Origin: Eimeria necatrix
Taxonomy: Eukaryota > Apicomplexa > Conoidasida > Eucoccidiorida > Eimeriidae
Length of the DNA: 64,000 nt
Assembly (NCBI RefSeq): GCF_000499385.1
Contig: NW_013651892.1
Location: forward strand, 62,001-126,000
Direction: 5' to 3'
Part shown: positions 12,219 to 25,100 of the stretch, one piece after another
How the letters are laid out: every line of letters begins with the position of its first letter
How positions within the stretch are numbered: position 1 is the stretch's first letter
Translations under genes and position numbers: made by a program
Notes under the pieces: model-generated
The model's input: the letters and a program-made list of their open reading frames with translations, nothing else
Told to the model about the DNA's origin: nothing
Databases searched by the model: none

Positions 12219-15200
12219 ATGAAGGCGACTGCGCTGCTGTCACTTGCAGTCGCCGTGGCTGCATCCTTAGCGGGCTTGGGTCGCAGCCAGGAAACTTCGT
12301 CCGATTTTTATGTCTTTAACGATGCCTCTGCAACTTCTACGTATGGAAGCGGCTTCGAAGCTTCCCGGGCGCTTCAGCCGGGGACCGGCTACTGGTCTAG
12401 CGCTGGAGATCACGCAACTGACGAACAAGGTAGACGCTCGCAAACATGAAATATCTGCATCTCCCACGGCTTTCTTCCCCTCAGTCTCATGGAGTGGTAC
12501 CCTCGAGGTCCCCGGAAAGCTCAAAGGTGTCCGGATCCGCTGGGAATATGCACCTCAGGTTTGCACTGAATTCTTATTTGTGTGTGCCTGGCTATTCCGT
12601 GACTCTCTCTGCTGCGCTCGCGATGCAGGAAGTGGAAATATCGACGTCTGCTGACGGCCAGAACTTCTTCGTCGTAGTGCCTTGGAGGCCGACTGCAGGC
12701 ACTGGCGGTAACCTTGGGCGAATAATAATTCTTCTGGACTAATTAGATAGGGCGTTTGCAGCTTCTTTTGACGAAATAATCTCCTTCAGCGCTCCCCAAG
12801 AGTGCCGCGTGGTCGTGGTCACTATGCGGAAGGCTGTGAATCAGTTTTTTGGAATAAATCAAATAACTCCAATTGGAGCCGGGCAGCCGCTGTTCCTGAT
12901 TGTCGCGGGGGTGACAAGTCCCTCAGGGGAAATGTGTCTGGAGGCAAGCCTCTTCTTCTTTGTCTCATTTCCCCAAGTCCAGTCTTGTGGACTTCGCCGC
13001 AGGTTGAAGGGGGGAAAGTGAACAAAGAGGGCTCGCGGGTAGTCCTGAGTCCGTGTGAAGACGCGATAGCCCTGGGGGACGGCCGGGTGGGTTTTTGAAA
13101 AGATCTTTTCTTCTTTTTCTTTTCATTTTCTCTTTTTCCGGCCTTCCCCGCAGGAGCTGTGGCTCACAAATCCGCAGGGGCAAATTGTGAGCGCCCGCAG
13201 CCAGCCGCCGCAGTGCCTGGTGCTGCAGGGCGGCGACACAACAGGCAAGTGGCGCTGGAGAAGCAGATTCGAACTTGTTGCAAATTTCAAATTGAACTTC
13301 AGACGGAGGAACTGTCTCCCTCTCCAAGTGCTCGCGAGCCCTCGAGGAAGGCGACGGCCGCTCCTCCTGGGCCTTCCAGGCCAACTCCCAGCTGCGCCTC
13401 GCCAAGGGGGGGTCTTGGTGCATGACTCAGAAGAATGTGAATGGCTCCACTGCGGGGCTTGCAGACCTCATTGCTGGTTCTGCGGCCACGGCGGAGGCCT
13501 CCAGCAGCGCCGATGAGGCCCACGGGCCCCAGAAAGCTGTCGACAGAGACACGAACACCTCCTGGGCGTCTGAGCTTTTCGAGGAAAGCGACGAGTTCCC
13601 AGTCACTCTGGACATCGACATAGGTCGGTCTTCTTTCGTTTGCTTGCGGAGAAGACCCACAAACTTGCGGTCTTCAATTTTTTCAGGAAAAGTTGTACGG
13701 CTCGCCGCGGCGCGAATTGAATGGGAACAGCCAGCCCTCGCCTACACCATTCAAGCCAGCGTCGACGGCGCTGCCTACATGTGAGCTCGCCTTCAATTCA
13801 AAAGTTTGCACTGCTGAGATTTAAATGCGCGATTTCGGGGCCAGCGACGTTGTTCACAACGAGGCGAATCCCGCGGTGTCCACCAAGGACCCCTTGGACG
13901 GCGTGGCCGCGCAATATGTTCGGATTAAGATGCAGCGACCCCACCCTCGGCTGGGGAAGTACGAGGAAAAGTACAGATATGCAATAAAAGAAATTAATAT
14001 ATTTGCTGGCAAACTTGAGCCCGCGGTTGGGGACTGCCGCGAGGCCGCCAGCTCCGACGATGCGCGAGACAAATATTTCATATATTATGTTTCTGGGTTT
14101 GATGAGGACTTTGCGCGAAAAACGACGACACTGGGAGTAGACGTGATTGCAAAGAGAAAAAGCCTTGAAGAAATCTCCGGAAAACTCGAAGAACTCTTCG
14201 CCGAAATGGACGACTGCCGAGAGGAGAAAATTCAGCAGAGGCAGCGCATCAAGGCCTTAAGAGCAACGGCTGGCCGTTTAATGGCCAACTTCCAGCTAGT
14301 TGCAGGAAGGGCAAAAGCGTACTCCATTATGCAACTACTGCCAGGTAGGCAGTGCCACAAGGGATCTTTTTCCTCATCTCGCCACTCACTTTCCCGCAAT
14401 TTCTGCAGGCGACTCCGCAGAACACCCCGCAATGGACTGTTACTGGGCGAAGTCGAAGATCCCTGAAGCCGTCTCAGGCTTCTACTGGTAGGCCACTTGA
14501 CACTTGCAGATTCGATTTTGAAGGCAATAAGCCCTGATGACATTCTTGTGCCGCCCCCAGGGTGCTCCCCAGATGCGCCAGCAAAGCCTTGAGGGCCTAC
14601 TGCGACATGGAAAGCAGCACAATGATTTATGTAATGACGAAACAAGAAATTCCGAGAGTTCGGGGACGCCCAGCGGGTCTCTTGGCAAGCGCCAACGACA
14701 TCCGGCAGGCCTGCGGCTCCGTGGGCCTGCAGCCATTTGTGCCCCGCGCGGTTTCGCAAATTTACAGTGCCATGAAGGCTGCGAAGCAGATGGGTAATGA
14801 GTTGGAGTGAACAAAAGACTGAATTAGAGAAAAGGAGAATTCACTTCATCTTCGACTTTTGTCTTAGGTTTGCAGCTGGACAATGAAGAGGGAATCCCCA
14901 TCGCCTTCGATCAAGGCTGCAGCTACGCCGCCTGCTCAGGCACTTTCCGGGACTTGTACGATGGCACAACGGACTTGACGGGATTGGCGCTCGCGCTTGC
15001 CTCCGCAGACAGCAGCGTGACATCTTCTTCAGACACAGCAGGTTCATTCTCATTTCGCTTTTTCGGCTTTCCCTGCTGATTCAACTTTCCCTACTTGTCA
15101 CTGGCTTTCCAGGTCTGGGCAGGGCCAGCAACGGGAGGCTGAGCTACTTTGCCTTGGCGACTACGCCGTTGGCCGCTGTCTTGTGTTCAACAAATGCCAC

Positions 15201-18200
15201 AGGGGAGGCCGAACAAGCGTGAGATGAATTTGTCTCAGTTTTTTACGGCGAGCACAAGTCCCTTCAGACCAGCACTGGCTCTGTCGTGCGAGGACGTGAT
15301 GGAGGGGCACGAGGCCTTTAAAGGAACTATAAGCGTAAGTCTAAAGTCCCTCTCAAGGCGTCTTCATGCATATTCGCTTATTTTCAAAACGCGACAGACA
15401 AACATCCTGGTGGAGTGCCCACCAGGCTGTGCGGAGGTTGCAGCAGCAACTGTTTTTGGATCTGACGGCATTTATGCCGAAAGGAGCGCCATTTGCAAGG
15501 CTGGAATTCACGCGGGGCTCATCAAGAGCGGGGGAGTATTCAGTGTCTCAATTGAGTCACCCATTTATTCTTTTGAGGGCTCCAAACAAAACGGAGTGGA
15601 GTCGAAATCACTGCAGCTTCCCCCTGGCGACGCCATAAGAAGCATGCGGGTATTCAAGATCGAAGAGGTTCGCAACTGCCTATTTTCGTCTTTACAAAAA
15701 AACTTGGTCCAAAATGAGCAAACAGGAATGTCCAGGGGAGGCAACAGAACACTCAGCCGCCTCCCCATCTTCGCAGCTTCCGCTGACGTCTTTTGTTGAA
15801 CTTGAAAGCCGCACTACAGCGGCACCCACAACAGCCTCTGCGGCTGCGCCGCCGGTCTATGACCCGGCCTTGGCTGTGGCTTTCGAAGCAGCTAAAGACA
15901 GAATCTGTAAGTGGCATCCCAGTTGCGTTTCAGACCATTATAGGCACTACACAACATTTTGGTCTCAGTGGCAACACACGGCATTGATCCTGTGGCCGTG
16001 AAAGACGCCAAAACAGACGCCGGAATTACTGTAGGGGAGGTGCGCAAGCGAGTGAAGCCTGCAGAGCAGTTAAGCGAAAGCACGTACTCGGAGGCAGTTC
16101 AACTGTGAGTCAAAGAATCTCTCAAACCCTCCACAAAAGCCCGTTTCAGAGTTTCTGTTTTAGATTTAGAGACGTAGAAACGCTAACTTACCGGCTGCTG
16201 GCGGCCTCGGCTGGGGCGGCGACGCGGCTGGAGTACCTGCAGGAGGAGCTGAAACACCTGGAAGAGAAGCACATTGCGCTTCAGGGGTTTCAGAGTTACC
16301 ACCTGAAGCCGCAGGACACTTCATTTGAAAAAGAATTTGTAGTCGAAGACAGTTCCTTCACCAGAGGCGGCCCCAGCCACTGGGGCTTCGCTCTTCTCGT
16401 AGCTGAACACCCAAACGTGTTCGGGCAGTCTTCCTCTATTAAGGGCGTTTCGGAAGTGCACGGCACATACGCCTTTCTGCGGCGGCGAAATCTTTATGAT
16501 TTTGTGCTCCACGTGGAATTCCTAGTGAGCCGCAGCAGCAAACTTCTCTTGCAAAACAGATCAACTCAAGCACGAACTGCTAACTCCAGCCCATGGGAAG
16601 CGGCGGCGTAGGCATAGGCTTCCGAATGAAGGATCGGGACAACGGCTATCTCTTGCTGATGCATCAAAAGGCGGGGAAGAAGAAACTGCTGAGATTGGAT
16701 AAAGGAGTCCCAAAGATAGTCGCAGAACGTAAAGACGGAGGTTTTGTGCAGGGCATTTGGCACAAAGTACGGATTCAGGCGACTGGCGGCCATATAAAGG
16801 TTTGCGTGGGGGATGAAGACGCGGAGCCCGCTGAGATATTCTCGTAGGGAATTGTTCCGAGTTTCATATTTCAAATTTATTTTTAAAAAATGTGTTTTGC
16901 GCAAACGGCAAACGTCACGGGCCACCAGAGCACTGGACGAGCGGTTTGTGTCTGGCACTGTCGCCTTCTTCTCCTCAGCAATGCAAGACGGAGTATATTT
17001 CGATAAACTGAAGATCGAGGCCCAGCCTTGCCAAACGCCGCAGGTTTCGCCGCCGCCGCTCCCCCCTGTGTGCTCAGTGTTCGTGGAAAGCTACTTCAGC
17101 AGCGTCAGCGCGCTGTATGCCATAGTAGACGGGGCCGACAAGGGCGGCTCCGTGGGCCACTGGGAGTACCGGGTAAGCAAGTGGAGCCGCAGCTGCAGCT
17201 GCAAGCCACAGAGACCAACAGTTCGCACGCAGGACGGAGTCCGGGGAAGGAACAAAGTATTGGTGCAGCTGAACGCAGTGCGCGGGCCAGCGGACGTCGG
17301 CACCATCGCTGTGCTGAAGGGCCAGCGAACATGTAAGCATTTCTTTTCACTTAACTTTAAAGAAAGCAACTCTTAGCCCGCTTTATTCAGGCAGAAACGG
17401 CCGACTGTCTGTCGACTTCTTCCCACAGTGCACCAAAGGGACCATTGGTGCAGTTTTCCGGTATTCTTCGGAGGCGAACTACATGACAGTGGAGGCAACG
17501 GCCACGGAGTGCGTTAGCAAGTCCATTAAATGCACTAACTGCTTTATTTCAGGATTTAATTAATATTAATTTACGATGTTGTGCGTGAATGTGCCTACTT
17601 CTGTCCACTCCCACTCCTCTGGCAAGCCCACCCCTTCGCCCGCAGACTCCGGCTGCGAGTTGTCGTGGACAAAAAAGCCGCAGTCCTCGCCAGGTCGCCC
17701 CTGAAGCTGCAGCTCAACGGCTGGCACTCCCTTCAAGTTGCATTTGAGGGGCCCCGAGTAGTGGCTCGCGTAGAGACCCCAGCTGGGGAGACTGTGAAGC
17801 TGCTGGGGGAGGCCTCCGCCCAGCAGGGGTTTCCCAGCGATGGGGCCATCGGGCTATCTGCGTACAACTGCGGAGGCGTTGCCTTTGATGAGTTTGAGCT
17901 GTCGCCGCTTGTTAAGCCTGAGTCCGAAGCGGACTCGAGATTCGCGGGCGTCACCTCTAGAGTGGCTGCCACTGAGAAAGCTTGGTATGTTCTGTTCGCC
18001 GCGTCGTTTCTGACTTCGATTCTTGCATGCAACGCATGCATGTTGCAACTGAATCGCTACATAGGTCGCCGTGCGTCGAGAATGTGCACATTCTGGCGCG
18101 GCGGGAACACTGTGCAGAAATGCTGCGTAACAAGGAGCGGGAAAGACAGATCTTGTGCCCCATGGAGTACTGCCACGAGTGCTGCTCCTTCCAGACAAGC

Positions 18201-18557
18201 CTTCTTAGCCCTAGCCACAAGATCCGCTGTGAAAAGAGCTGCATGCGGAACAACGAGGAGGCCCACAACACCGAAGCGCTGCTGCAGGCAGCCGTGGTGC
18301 GCTGCGCCAAGGGAGGCGACAAGAGATCTGCTCTGTGTTCGCAAGTACGCCGTTTGCATGAAAAATGCGAATAAAAAAGACTACTTTAGAACTTTCAGGA
18401 TGATGATGAGTGCTTGTTTCAAGCATGCAACCTCTGTTGTGAAGGCGCCGCAGCAGGAGACGGTGCCTGGTCGCGTCAAGAGGTGTCCGAGTGCCGGAGC
18501 CACTGCCGCCCCCCCAGCCCTTCTTCGGTCTCTTTGAAATCAGAAAGCGAATTATAA
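12219..18557 (+). CDS. Secreted LCCL-domain adhesion protein (CCp1/CCp2-type)
   Basis: Multi-exon gene. ATG 12219 starts a signal peptide (MKATALLSLAVAVAASLAG). Modules in order: discoidin/F5-8C (about 12300-12930, e.g. GTLEVPGKLKGVRIRWEYAP); ricin-type trefoil (13003-13420, ELWLTNPQGQIVS…SSWAFQANSQLRL…WCMT); second discoidin (13440-14000, AVDRDTNTSWASELF); a collagen/neurexin-like Cys block (about 14420-14960, SGFYWVLPRCASKALRAYCD); LCCL (15393-15690, VECPPGCAEV…YAERSAICKAGIHAGLIKSG); two LamG-like blocks (about 16318-16850 and 17640-17930); and a Cys-rich end (18060-18557, EYCHECCSF, NLCCEG). It stops at TAA 18555-18557. The order discoidin-ricin-discoidin-NEC-LCCL-LamG is that of apicomplexan CCp1/CCp2, which are expressed in female gametocytes or macrogametes and mediate adhesive complexes. 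Two introns (12944-13002, 13245-13302) have GC donors. Timing and localisation are inferred from the family. Confidence 0.9.
12944..13002 (+). other. GC-AG intron (59 nt) in the CCp-type gene
   Basis: The exon ends ATG TGT CTG GAG, then GCAAGC; the acceptor is CTTCGCCGCAG. The next exon begins GTT GAA GGG GGG AAA GTG AAC in the same phase. No GT donor is present at the exon end. Confidence 0.7.
13245..13302 (+). other. GC-AG intron (58 nt) inside the ricin-type domain
   Basis: The exon ends ...GGC GAC ACA ACA G, followed by GCAAGT; the acceptor is GAACTTCAG. The join gives LVLQGGDTTDGGTVSLSKC, a smooth ricin-type repeat. The phases match (1 plus 2 nt). Confidence 0.75.
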
Positions 18558-19160
18558 AACAGAAATGCAAAATAAAACTGCTGCAAACTCCAGACAACAC
18601 CAACGCAGCCGCATGCACGCCTCCTGGAAGCCGAGTCGGCTACCAAGGCCTTCCCCACCACGTCGACTCGGGAGAGCGCTGTTCACGTCTACCCATGAGA
18701 GGCCCTTAGCATCTTGAAATGCCGGGATGGAGAATCCGTGCCTTGCTGTTTGTTGTTGAGCTACACCGTAGTTGTGGCGTTAGCGGCGTCAAGCAGGGCG
18801 GCGGTTGCTCGCCTTGAATGCTGCAGCAGCCAGAAGAGGGGCTCCCGCCGCGGCGTTATGCTGAAATTGCCTCCTCAGAGCCTTCCAGCCTTTCCCCTCG
18901 CCACTGCGTGTGAGCCGCTGCCACACAGATGGGTGCCTGAGTGCCCCTGCTGACCCCCCGCCTTGGCTCTGCTGCTGCATGCAACGACTGACGGCCTCAG
19001 AACGCGCTGCTGTGCCACTCCTTTTGCTACCAGCAGCAGCTGGCGCCTCCATGGCCGCTTAGGGCTCCCATCCTGAGGCGTCTGAGCTGTCAGTGCACTC
19101 CGTGGGCGCCTGCGGCGGCCCCGGCTTCTCGAGGGAATTCCAGAAAAAGGCCTTTTGAAG
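18558..19160. other. Intergenic, CCp-type 3' end to NAA15 5' flank
   Basis: Mixed composition with short frames only. GCATGCAACG occurs near 18975. Contains the presumed terminator of the CCp-type gene and the promoter and leader of NAA15. No gene recognised. Confidence 0.45.
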
Positions 19161-22100
19161 ATGAGGGCAAACAACGACACTCCCAGCTGGCGGGCTCTGC
19201 CCAGCAAGGAGCAATCGGTCTTCAAGCACATGATGGTGGGCGATCTGTTCCCCTACCGTTTAGCCCAGCAGAGGCAACTGTTGCTGCAACTGCAGCAGCA
19301 GCAGCAGCAAAGCAGCAGCAAAGCAGCAGCAAAGCAGCAGCAAAGGCAGCCCACGCTTCCCCTAGTTGGCCAGTGTGGGCGTCTGCGAGCCGCTGTGTGT
19401 GGCGCTTATGGCCTGGCTTTGCTGCTGCCGCTGTGCTGTTTGGCTGCAGTGGCTGTATGAACAAAAGCACAACAAGAAAGCCATCAAGCAGGCAGACTTG
19501 ATCCTCAAGAAGTTTCCCGAGCACGGGGAAACGCTGTCTATGAAGGGCCTGATCTTGTCAAACATGGGCGCGGAAAAAAAGCAAGAGGCTTATGACTATG
19601 CCAAAAGAGGCCTCAAAGCGGACATTACCAATTGCGTTTGCTGGCACGTGTTGGGTCTGCTGTACAGACAGGACAAGTACGCGGAAGCTGGTGGCTTGCA
19701 GTTGCACTGCACTTGAAAAAGGACACGGACAAATGCGCAAATTCACACAAGTTAGGAAGTAGTTAATAGTGGCCAGCTGCCCAGGGCCCCTGCAGCTCCT
19801 GCTGCAGCTGGGGCGGCCCAGATGCCACACTGAGGGAGACCCACACAAACCACTTTTATAATTTGAGGCCCCTGGTTGCCTCCCAAAGATGCTTATGTGA
19901 ATATAAACGGGAACAGTTGGGTGGAGCTGCCAGTGCTGCTTAGACTGTCCGTCATATTATACATTTTGCGCCTTAACTGTGGCTTGGATATTATCTATTT
20001 GTACAAACTTGTGCATGCTTGATTCAACAGATACTGCTGCTAATGCGGATCCTGTTAAACCCCGTGAAACGAAGGCAGCTCGTGGCATGGTGCCTCTGCA
20101 GCTGCAGCGCCGCTGGAGTTTCAATGAGCAATCCAGCCTCTCTGTGAATGTGGCAGCAGATGATTTGACACTGGGGTGACTAATTCAAGTTGAAAAGTCT
20201 TTTGTGATTCATTATTTGGTCGTCAGGGACTACGCAGAGGCTTCGAAGTGCTTCATCCAAACCCTTCGGCTGGACCCGAACAACTACCCCGCGATGCGCG
20301 ATTTGGCCAACTTGCAAATTCACGAAAGAAATCTGGACGGCTTTCTTGAGACCCGCAGGCACATATTGAAAGCCAGATCCAGGTTTATAAGGGAGTGGGC
20401 AGCTTTCGCCATGGCTAACCACCTGGTAATATCCCTTCACTTGCAACTTCAGTTCGGTTGAATTCATTGAAACACCTATTGTGCCTTATTCCAAGCAAAA
20501 GAACGCCTTAGTTGAGTGTAAAGAATGAGCTTGCCAATTGCTAAGCATAAAAATCTAAACTTTTCATTTACTCCGGCATAGTTTATTTGGGGTTTGGCCT
20601 GGGTCGGAAGTTGAGGAATGGTGGGGTTCCATAAGAGCGATTTGAGCTGAAGGCTTTTGGCCAGGTCGCTTCATGGGAAGGCATTTGCCGAATAAGGCAA
20701 CAGAAGAACGATTAAAATGCTGTAATTGAGTCAGTTCAATAAGTCAACAAGACTAAATTGTATGCCTTTTCGTGCGTAGGTGGGTCGCTTGACTATAGCC
20801 CAGGAGATACTGGGCGAGATGGAGAACCAGTTTGGAGAGTCTCGCGACCTAGACGCTTTTGAGAAGAGCGAAATAATGCTGTACAAGGCCGCCATACTTG
20901 AGGAGATGGGGGAGTACAAGCAGTGCTACGATTATCTCACCACGAGGGAACAGTAATACCTCACGCTAAGAATACTTCTGCTGAGGCTCCCGCTGATGCC
21001 GCTTCTGCTTTTTCTGCCTCTCTTACTGCTGGTAGCGCCAGTTCCGCTGATGCTGTTGTCGCTACTAGTATTGTTCCTCCTACTGGTGGTGTTGATGTTG
21101 ATGCCGCTACTGTGGCTGCTGTTTGCGTTTCTTCTGTGGAGTGTTTAGCCTATACGGTTGCTGCATCTGTTGATGCTGCCGCAACTCTTTTTACTGCTGC
21201 TACTGCTGCTGTTGCAGACACTCTGTGTGCGTGTAGTCTCCGTTGCTGCGCAGAGCCATACTGGACGAGACGGCGCTACTAGAGGCTCAGGGCCGAATGG
21301 CGATTTTCCTGCGGCAATTCGATTTGGGCCGGGTGGCTTACAGACGCTTAATGGAGATAAACAAAGACAACGAGCGCTATGTGTTGGGCTTTATGGCTTG
21401 CGATGAAAATGAAGATATCAGAAATCTTTTTGCCCTGCCCAAGTGCTGCCTCAGTGGGGCGGTGGGCAAGGCCGACTCCCTCGACTACTTGAAGCTGTAG
21501 GTTGCTACTCCTGCTACTTATTTGTTCGATTTTCTCTTATGCTTTTATTTTGTCCAAGATAGCTGAAAGCGCTCAATCTTGAACCTTGGTAAATATGTCC
21601 AAATCTCTACGGACCTCTCAAATGTGCTGACCTCGGCCAGTGGGCCTGCTACTGTTGTTGTTCCACCGAAGTTGCGCACGAGAGCTTGTGTGCGTGTTTG
21701 TGTCTCCTGCTGCTGCAGCAAGCAGCTCCAGGACGGCCGCATCTTTGCTCCCGTTTCAAGTGCTCCCCCCTACATATATTTGATGCCCGGGGCGCTGCGG
21801 TCGTCTGGGGAAGACAGCGGCGGATGGCTAGAGTCTGCGTTTACCCGGCAAGCAGCAAGAGAGGCGCAGGTGCAGCAGCAGGAACTGCAGCTTCTCAAGG
21901 GCTGGAAGAGCAGTGGACACACAGAGGCAGCTCCCCCTTCCTTCAGGATGGTCAGGGGGCTCAGTGCTGAAATGCAGGATCGCATTCTGAGCTACTTTGA
22001 CGGTGGGCAGTGGAAGCGCCTATTATTTTTTTAATTTAGTGTTTCATTCAAATAATAGTAGGAAATGTGATTGACACAAATACCAATAAGATCGAAGACG

Positions 22101-25100
22101 ATGTTATTGCAGTCCATTTGCAGCTGTAGCTAATGGAGTGCGTCACGGGTGCGACTTCATTGCTGCGTTTCAGTTTTGCTTGACTTGAAATCTTTTCCCC
22201 AAAATGTGTTTTCTTAGTTTTACAATTTGCGGGTTCTTTCTTATGTGGTTTGTCTGCGAAGATTTGAAGGTACAGCTGTCGCCCTTTCCCCTGCTGGACT
22301 ACCTGAAGTTGTCTTTCTTGTCTGGGGGCCGCTTCGTTGCTGCGCTGGATGATTTCTTGCGGCCGCAGCTGCGAAAGGGCGTTGTTTCTCTTTTTGCTGC
22401 TTTGCGGCGTCTGTACACCCGAGAGCGGGCTCACTTGATCGGCACCGTGCTAGAGAGTTACGTTGAGCACCTGCAGAGAAGCCCCTCTTCATTTGGGCCT
22501 TTACTGGGGGAAAGGCGCGAAAAGAGGCAGGACGAGCCGCATTGCAGCAACACAAGTGACTCCAGCAATGCATGTTGTGGAAACTCCAAGAATTCCGAGG
22601 GTTTAATTCAAAATAATTCCCTTAATTGCTCCCAGGAGTCTGGAGAGAAACCCGAAATTGCTACTGCTCTCCTCTACGCCTATATGCTGATGGCGCAGCA
22701 CTACGACTTTATGGGGAACACTGAGAAGGCTCTTCAGACCATACAAAAGGTGCGCCAGCAGCAAAATAGCAGTAGCAGCGTCAAATACAGAAAAACAATA
22801 TGCAGTCACAGACACGGGAAACGATAGCGGTGCCCCGCCATTGAGCAGATCAGAACGGCCTTAGCAGCCGAGCTGCTGCGTTTGGCTGCGGGCAGCCAAG
22901 AAGAGCAGCCAAAGCACATCCACTCTGCCTTTTGTTTGTTCTGTGGCCCACCAGGCCATCGACCACACTCCAACCTTTGCAGATCTCTATCTCGTGAAAG
23001 GCAGAATCTACAAACACGCCGGCGCCTACCGGCTCGCTGCGGAACTGCACGAGAAAGCGCGCAGCCTTGACTTCGCAGATCGGTAAGCCCTCTATGTGCT
23101 TTCTGCTGCTGCAGTAGACTGTGTGGAAAGGCAACAGTGGAGGCCGCCGGAGCCAGCACAGCTGCAGCAAACAGCATGAGCCCGTTGGCGCCTAGCTGTT
23201 GGCTTCTTCGGTCCGGCTTGGCCTTTCTGCGCGAGTTCCGCTGCACGGGCTTTCAAACTCTTCTCTTGCGCTGCTGCTCTGCTTACCACATCTGGGTGGC
23301 AGACCTTCGGCTCTCCTCTGAGCTTTCACTACCGACCTTCCTGTTGTGCTTCTGTCTTTGCCTGTTTTCTTTCGTCGACAGCGCAATGGCAGCAGCAGCA
23401 TGTACAGTAATTTACTCAGAAAACGAATTTGGCCGTCACTGTAGTCGACTGCTGCTTTTTGTTTTGGCGTCAAGCCAGCGACGCCGTTGTTGCTGCTGCT
23501 CCTGGTGAGCGGGAGGTCTGGTTTGTGCGCTGGGGCTGCTGGTGCGCTGCAGCTACTTGAACTCGAAGTGCTGCAGCTACCTGCTGCGAATCAACAAGGC
23601 GGAAGAAGCCGTCGCCACAGCCCGCTGCTTCTCGCGCCAAGCCGACCCCGAGGACTCCCCCGACCTGCAGTGCATGTGGTTTGAGTTGAAGCGGGGCCGG
23701 GCGCTGGTGCGGCTGCAGCAGCACCAGCAGGCGCTGATGGAGTTCAACGCCACCATCAAGCACTTTGCAGATATTCACCAAGACCAAGTCGACTTCCACC
23801 CCTACTGCCTCAGAAAATCAACTTTCAGAGCCTACGTCAACTTCCTTCGCATGCAAGACAAGCTGTGGTCACACAGGTACCAGATGGCGAGAGCTGCTGG
23901 GGAATATGCGTGACGGCGTAGCGGCTAGGGCTTAGGGTTTAGGTTTGAGGGTTTATCAAATAGGGTTTAGGCTCCAGGGCTAAGCAGAATGCGGTTTCGA
24001 TCTTCCCGAGCTAGCATGATTGAGGAGGGTTAGGGCTTATGGTTAAGGGCTGGTACATATGGATTGCTGAAGTATTGCGGTTTGCTATAGTGTCTGAATG
24101 CAATTAAATTGAAGGTGAACTTCATGGAACAGATGCAGCTTGGATGCAAGTTTAATAAACTTGACTTAATCTGTGCTTGTGATGAAGATTAACCGCAAAC
24201 TACTACTTCTGTGCAGTTCTGCCCTGAAACAAGTGCAAGGAACAGCCAACTGGAGTTGCTGCCTCTTAATAAATGAGTTGACGCACTGGAGTGTCAAGTT
24301 ATGGGTCTGTTGGATCTTTATTTGTTTTATTTGTTTGTTACTTTATTTATTCAGGTATTTTAGGGAGGCTGCCCAAGAGGCGCTAAAGATATACTTTGCC
24401 GCTCACGATGGGCTGATAGAGTTGAAGCCCGAGGCTGCTGCTAGGCCCGCTGCAGAGCCACAGAAAGAGGCTAAAGCGAAAAAGAAACAAGCAAACAAAA
24501 AGGCTAGCAAAGACCAAAAGGCAGCAACAAACTCAGAGACACAACCTGAGGAGGCCCCCCTTGCTGCTGCCCAGAATATTCTTGATAAGTATATTTGCTG
24601 CTGCGCCACCGACCCCCTCGCCCGCGCAGCTCATTATCACTTGGCCTATAGGAAAGGTAACGTAGATAGCTAAGCAGAAATTGCTGAAAAAACGAACAAA
24701 CGCATAAATTATTGATGATTAACGCGCTCCAAACTGCTTGGTGGATGGCTGTTTCTCCTGTTCCACCGTCCAACTTAGTCATTTGGTTTCGCTAATCATG
24801 TGTTGCACGAAATGCGAAAATAGTGAACTCATTATACCTGTGTTTTTGCTTTATTTCCCTGCTGCTGTTTCGCGATGTCCGCTTAAGCGGTTTAGGCATC
24901 TCATGCTGGCTGCTGCCACTGTGTTATTCGTTACTGGTGCTATTGCGTGGCCAACTGCCGGTGCTGCTACGTCCTCTGCTGCTGCAGCTGCTGCACCATC
25001 TGCTGCTGTTGCTACTGCGTCCTCCACTTCTGCAGCTTTTGCTCTTACTTTCGCCATTGGTGCTGCTGCTGATGTTGCTGCTGTGTCGTCCAGTGCTGGT

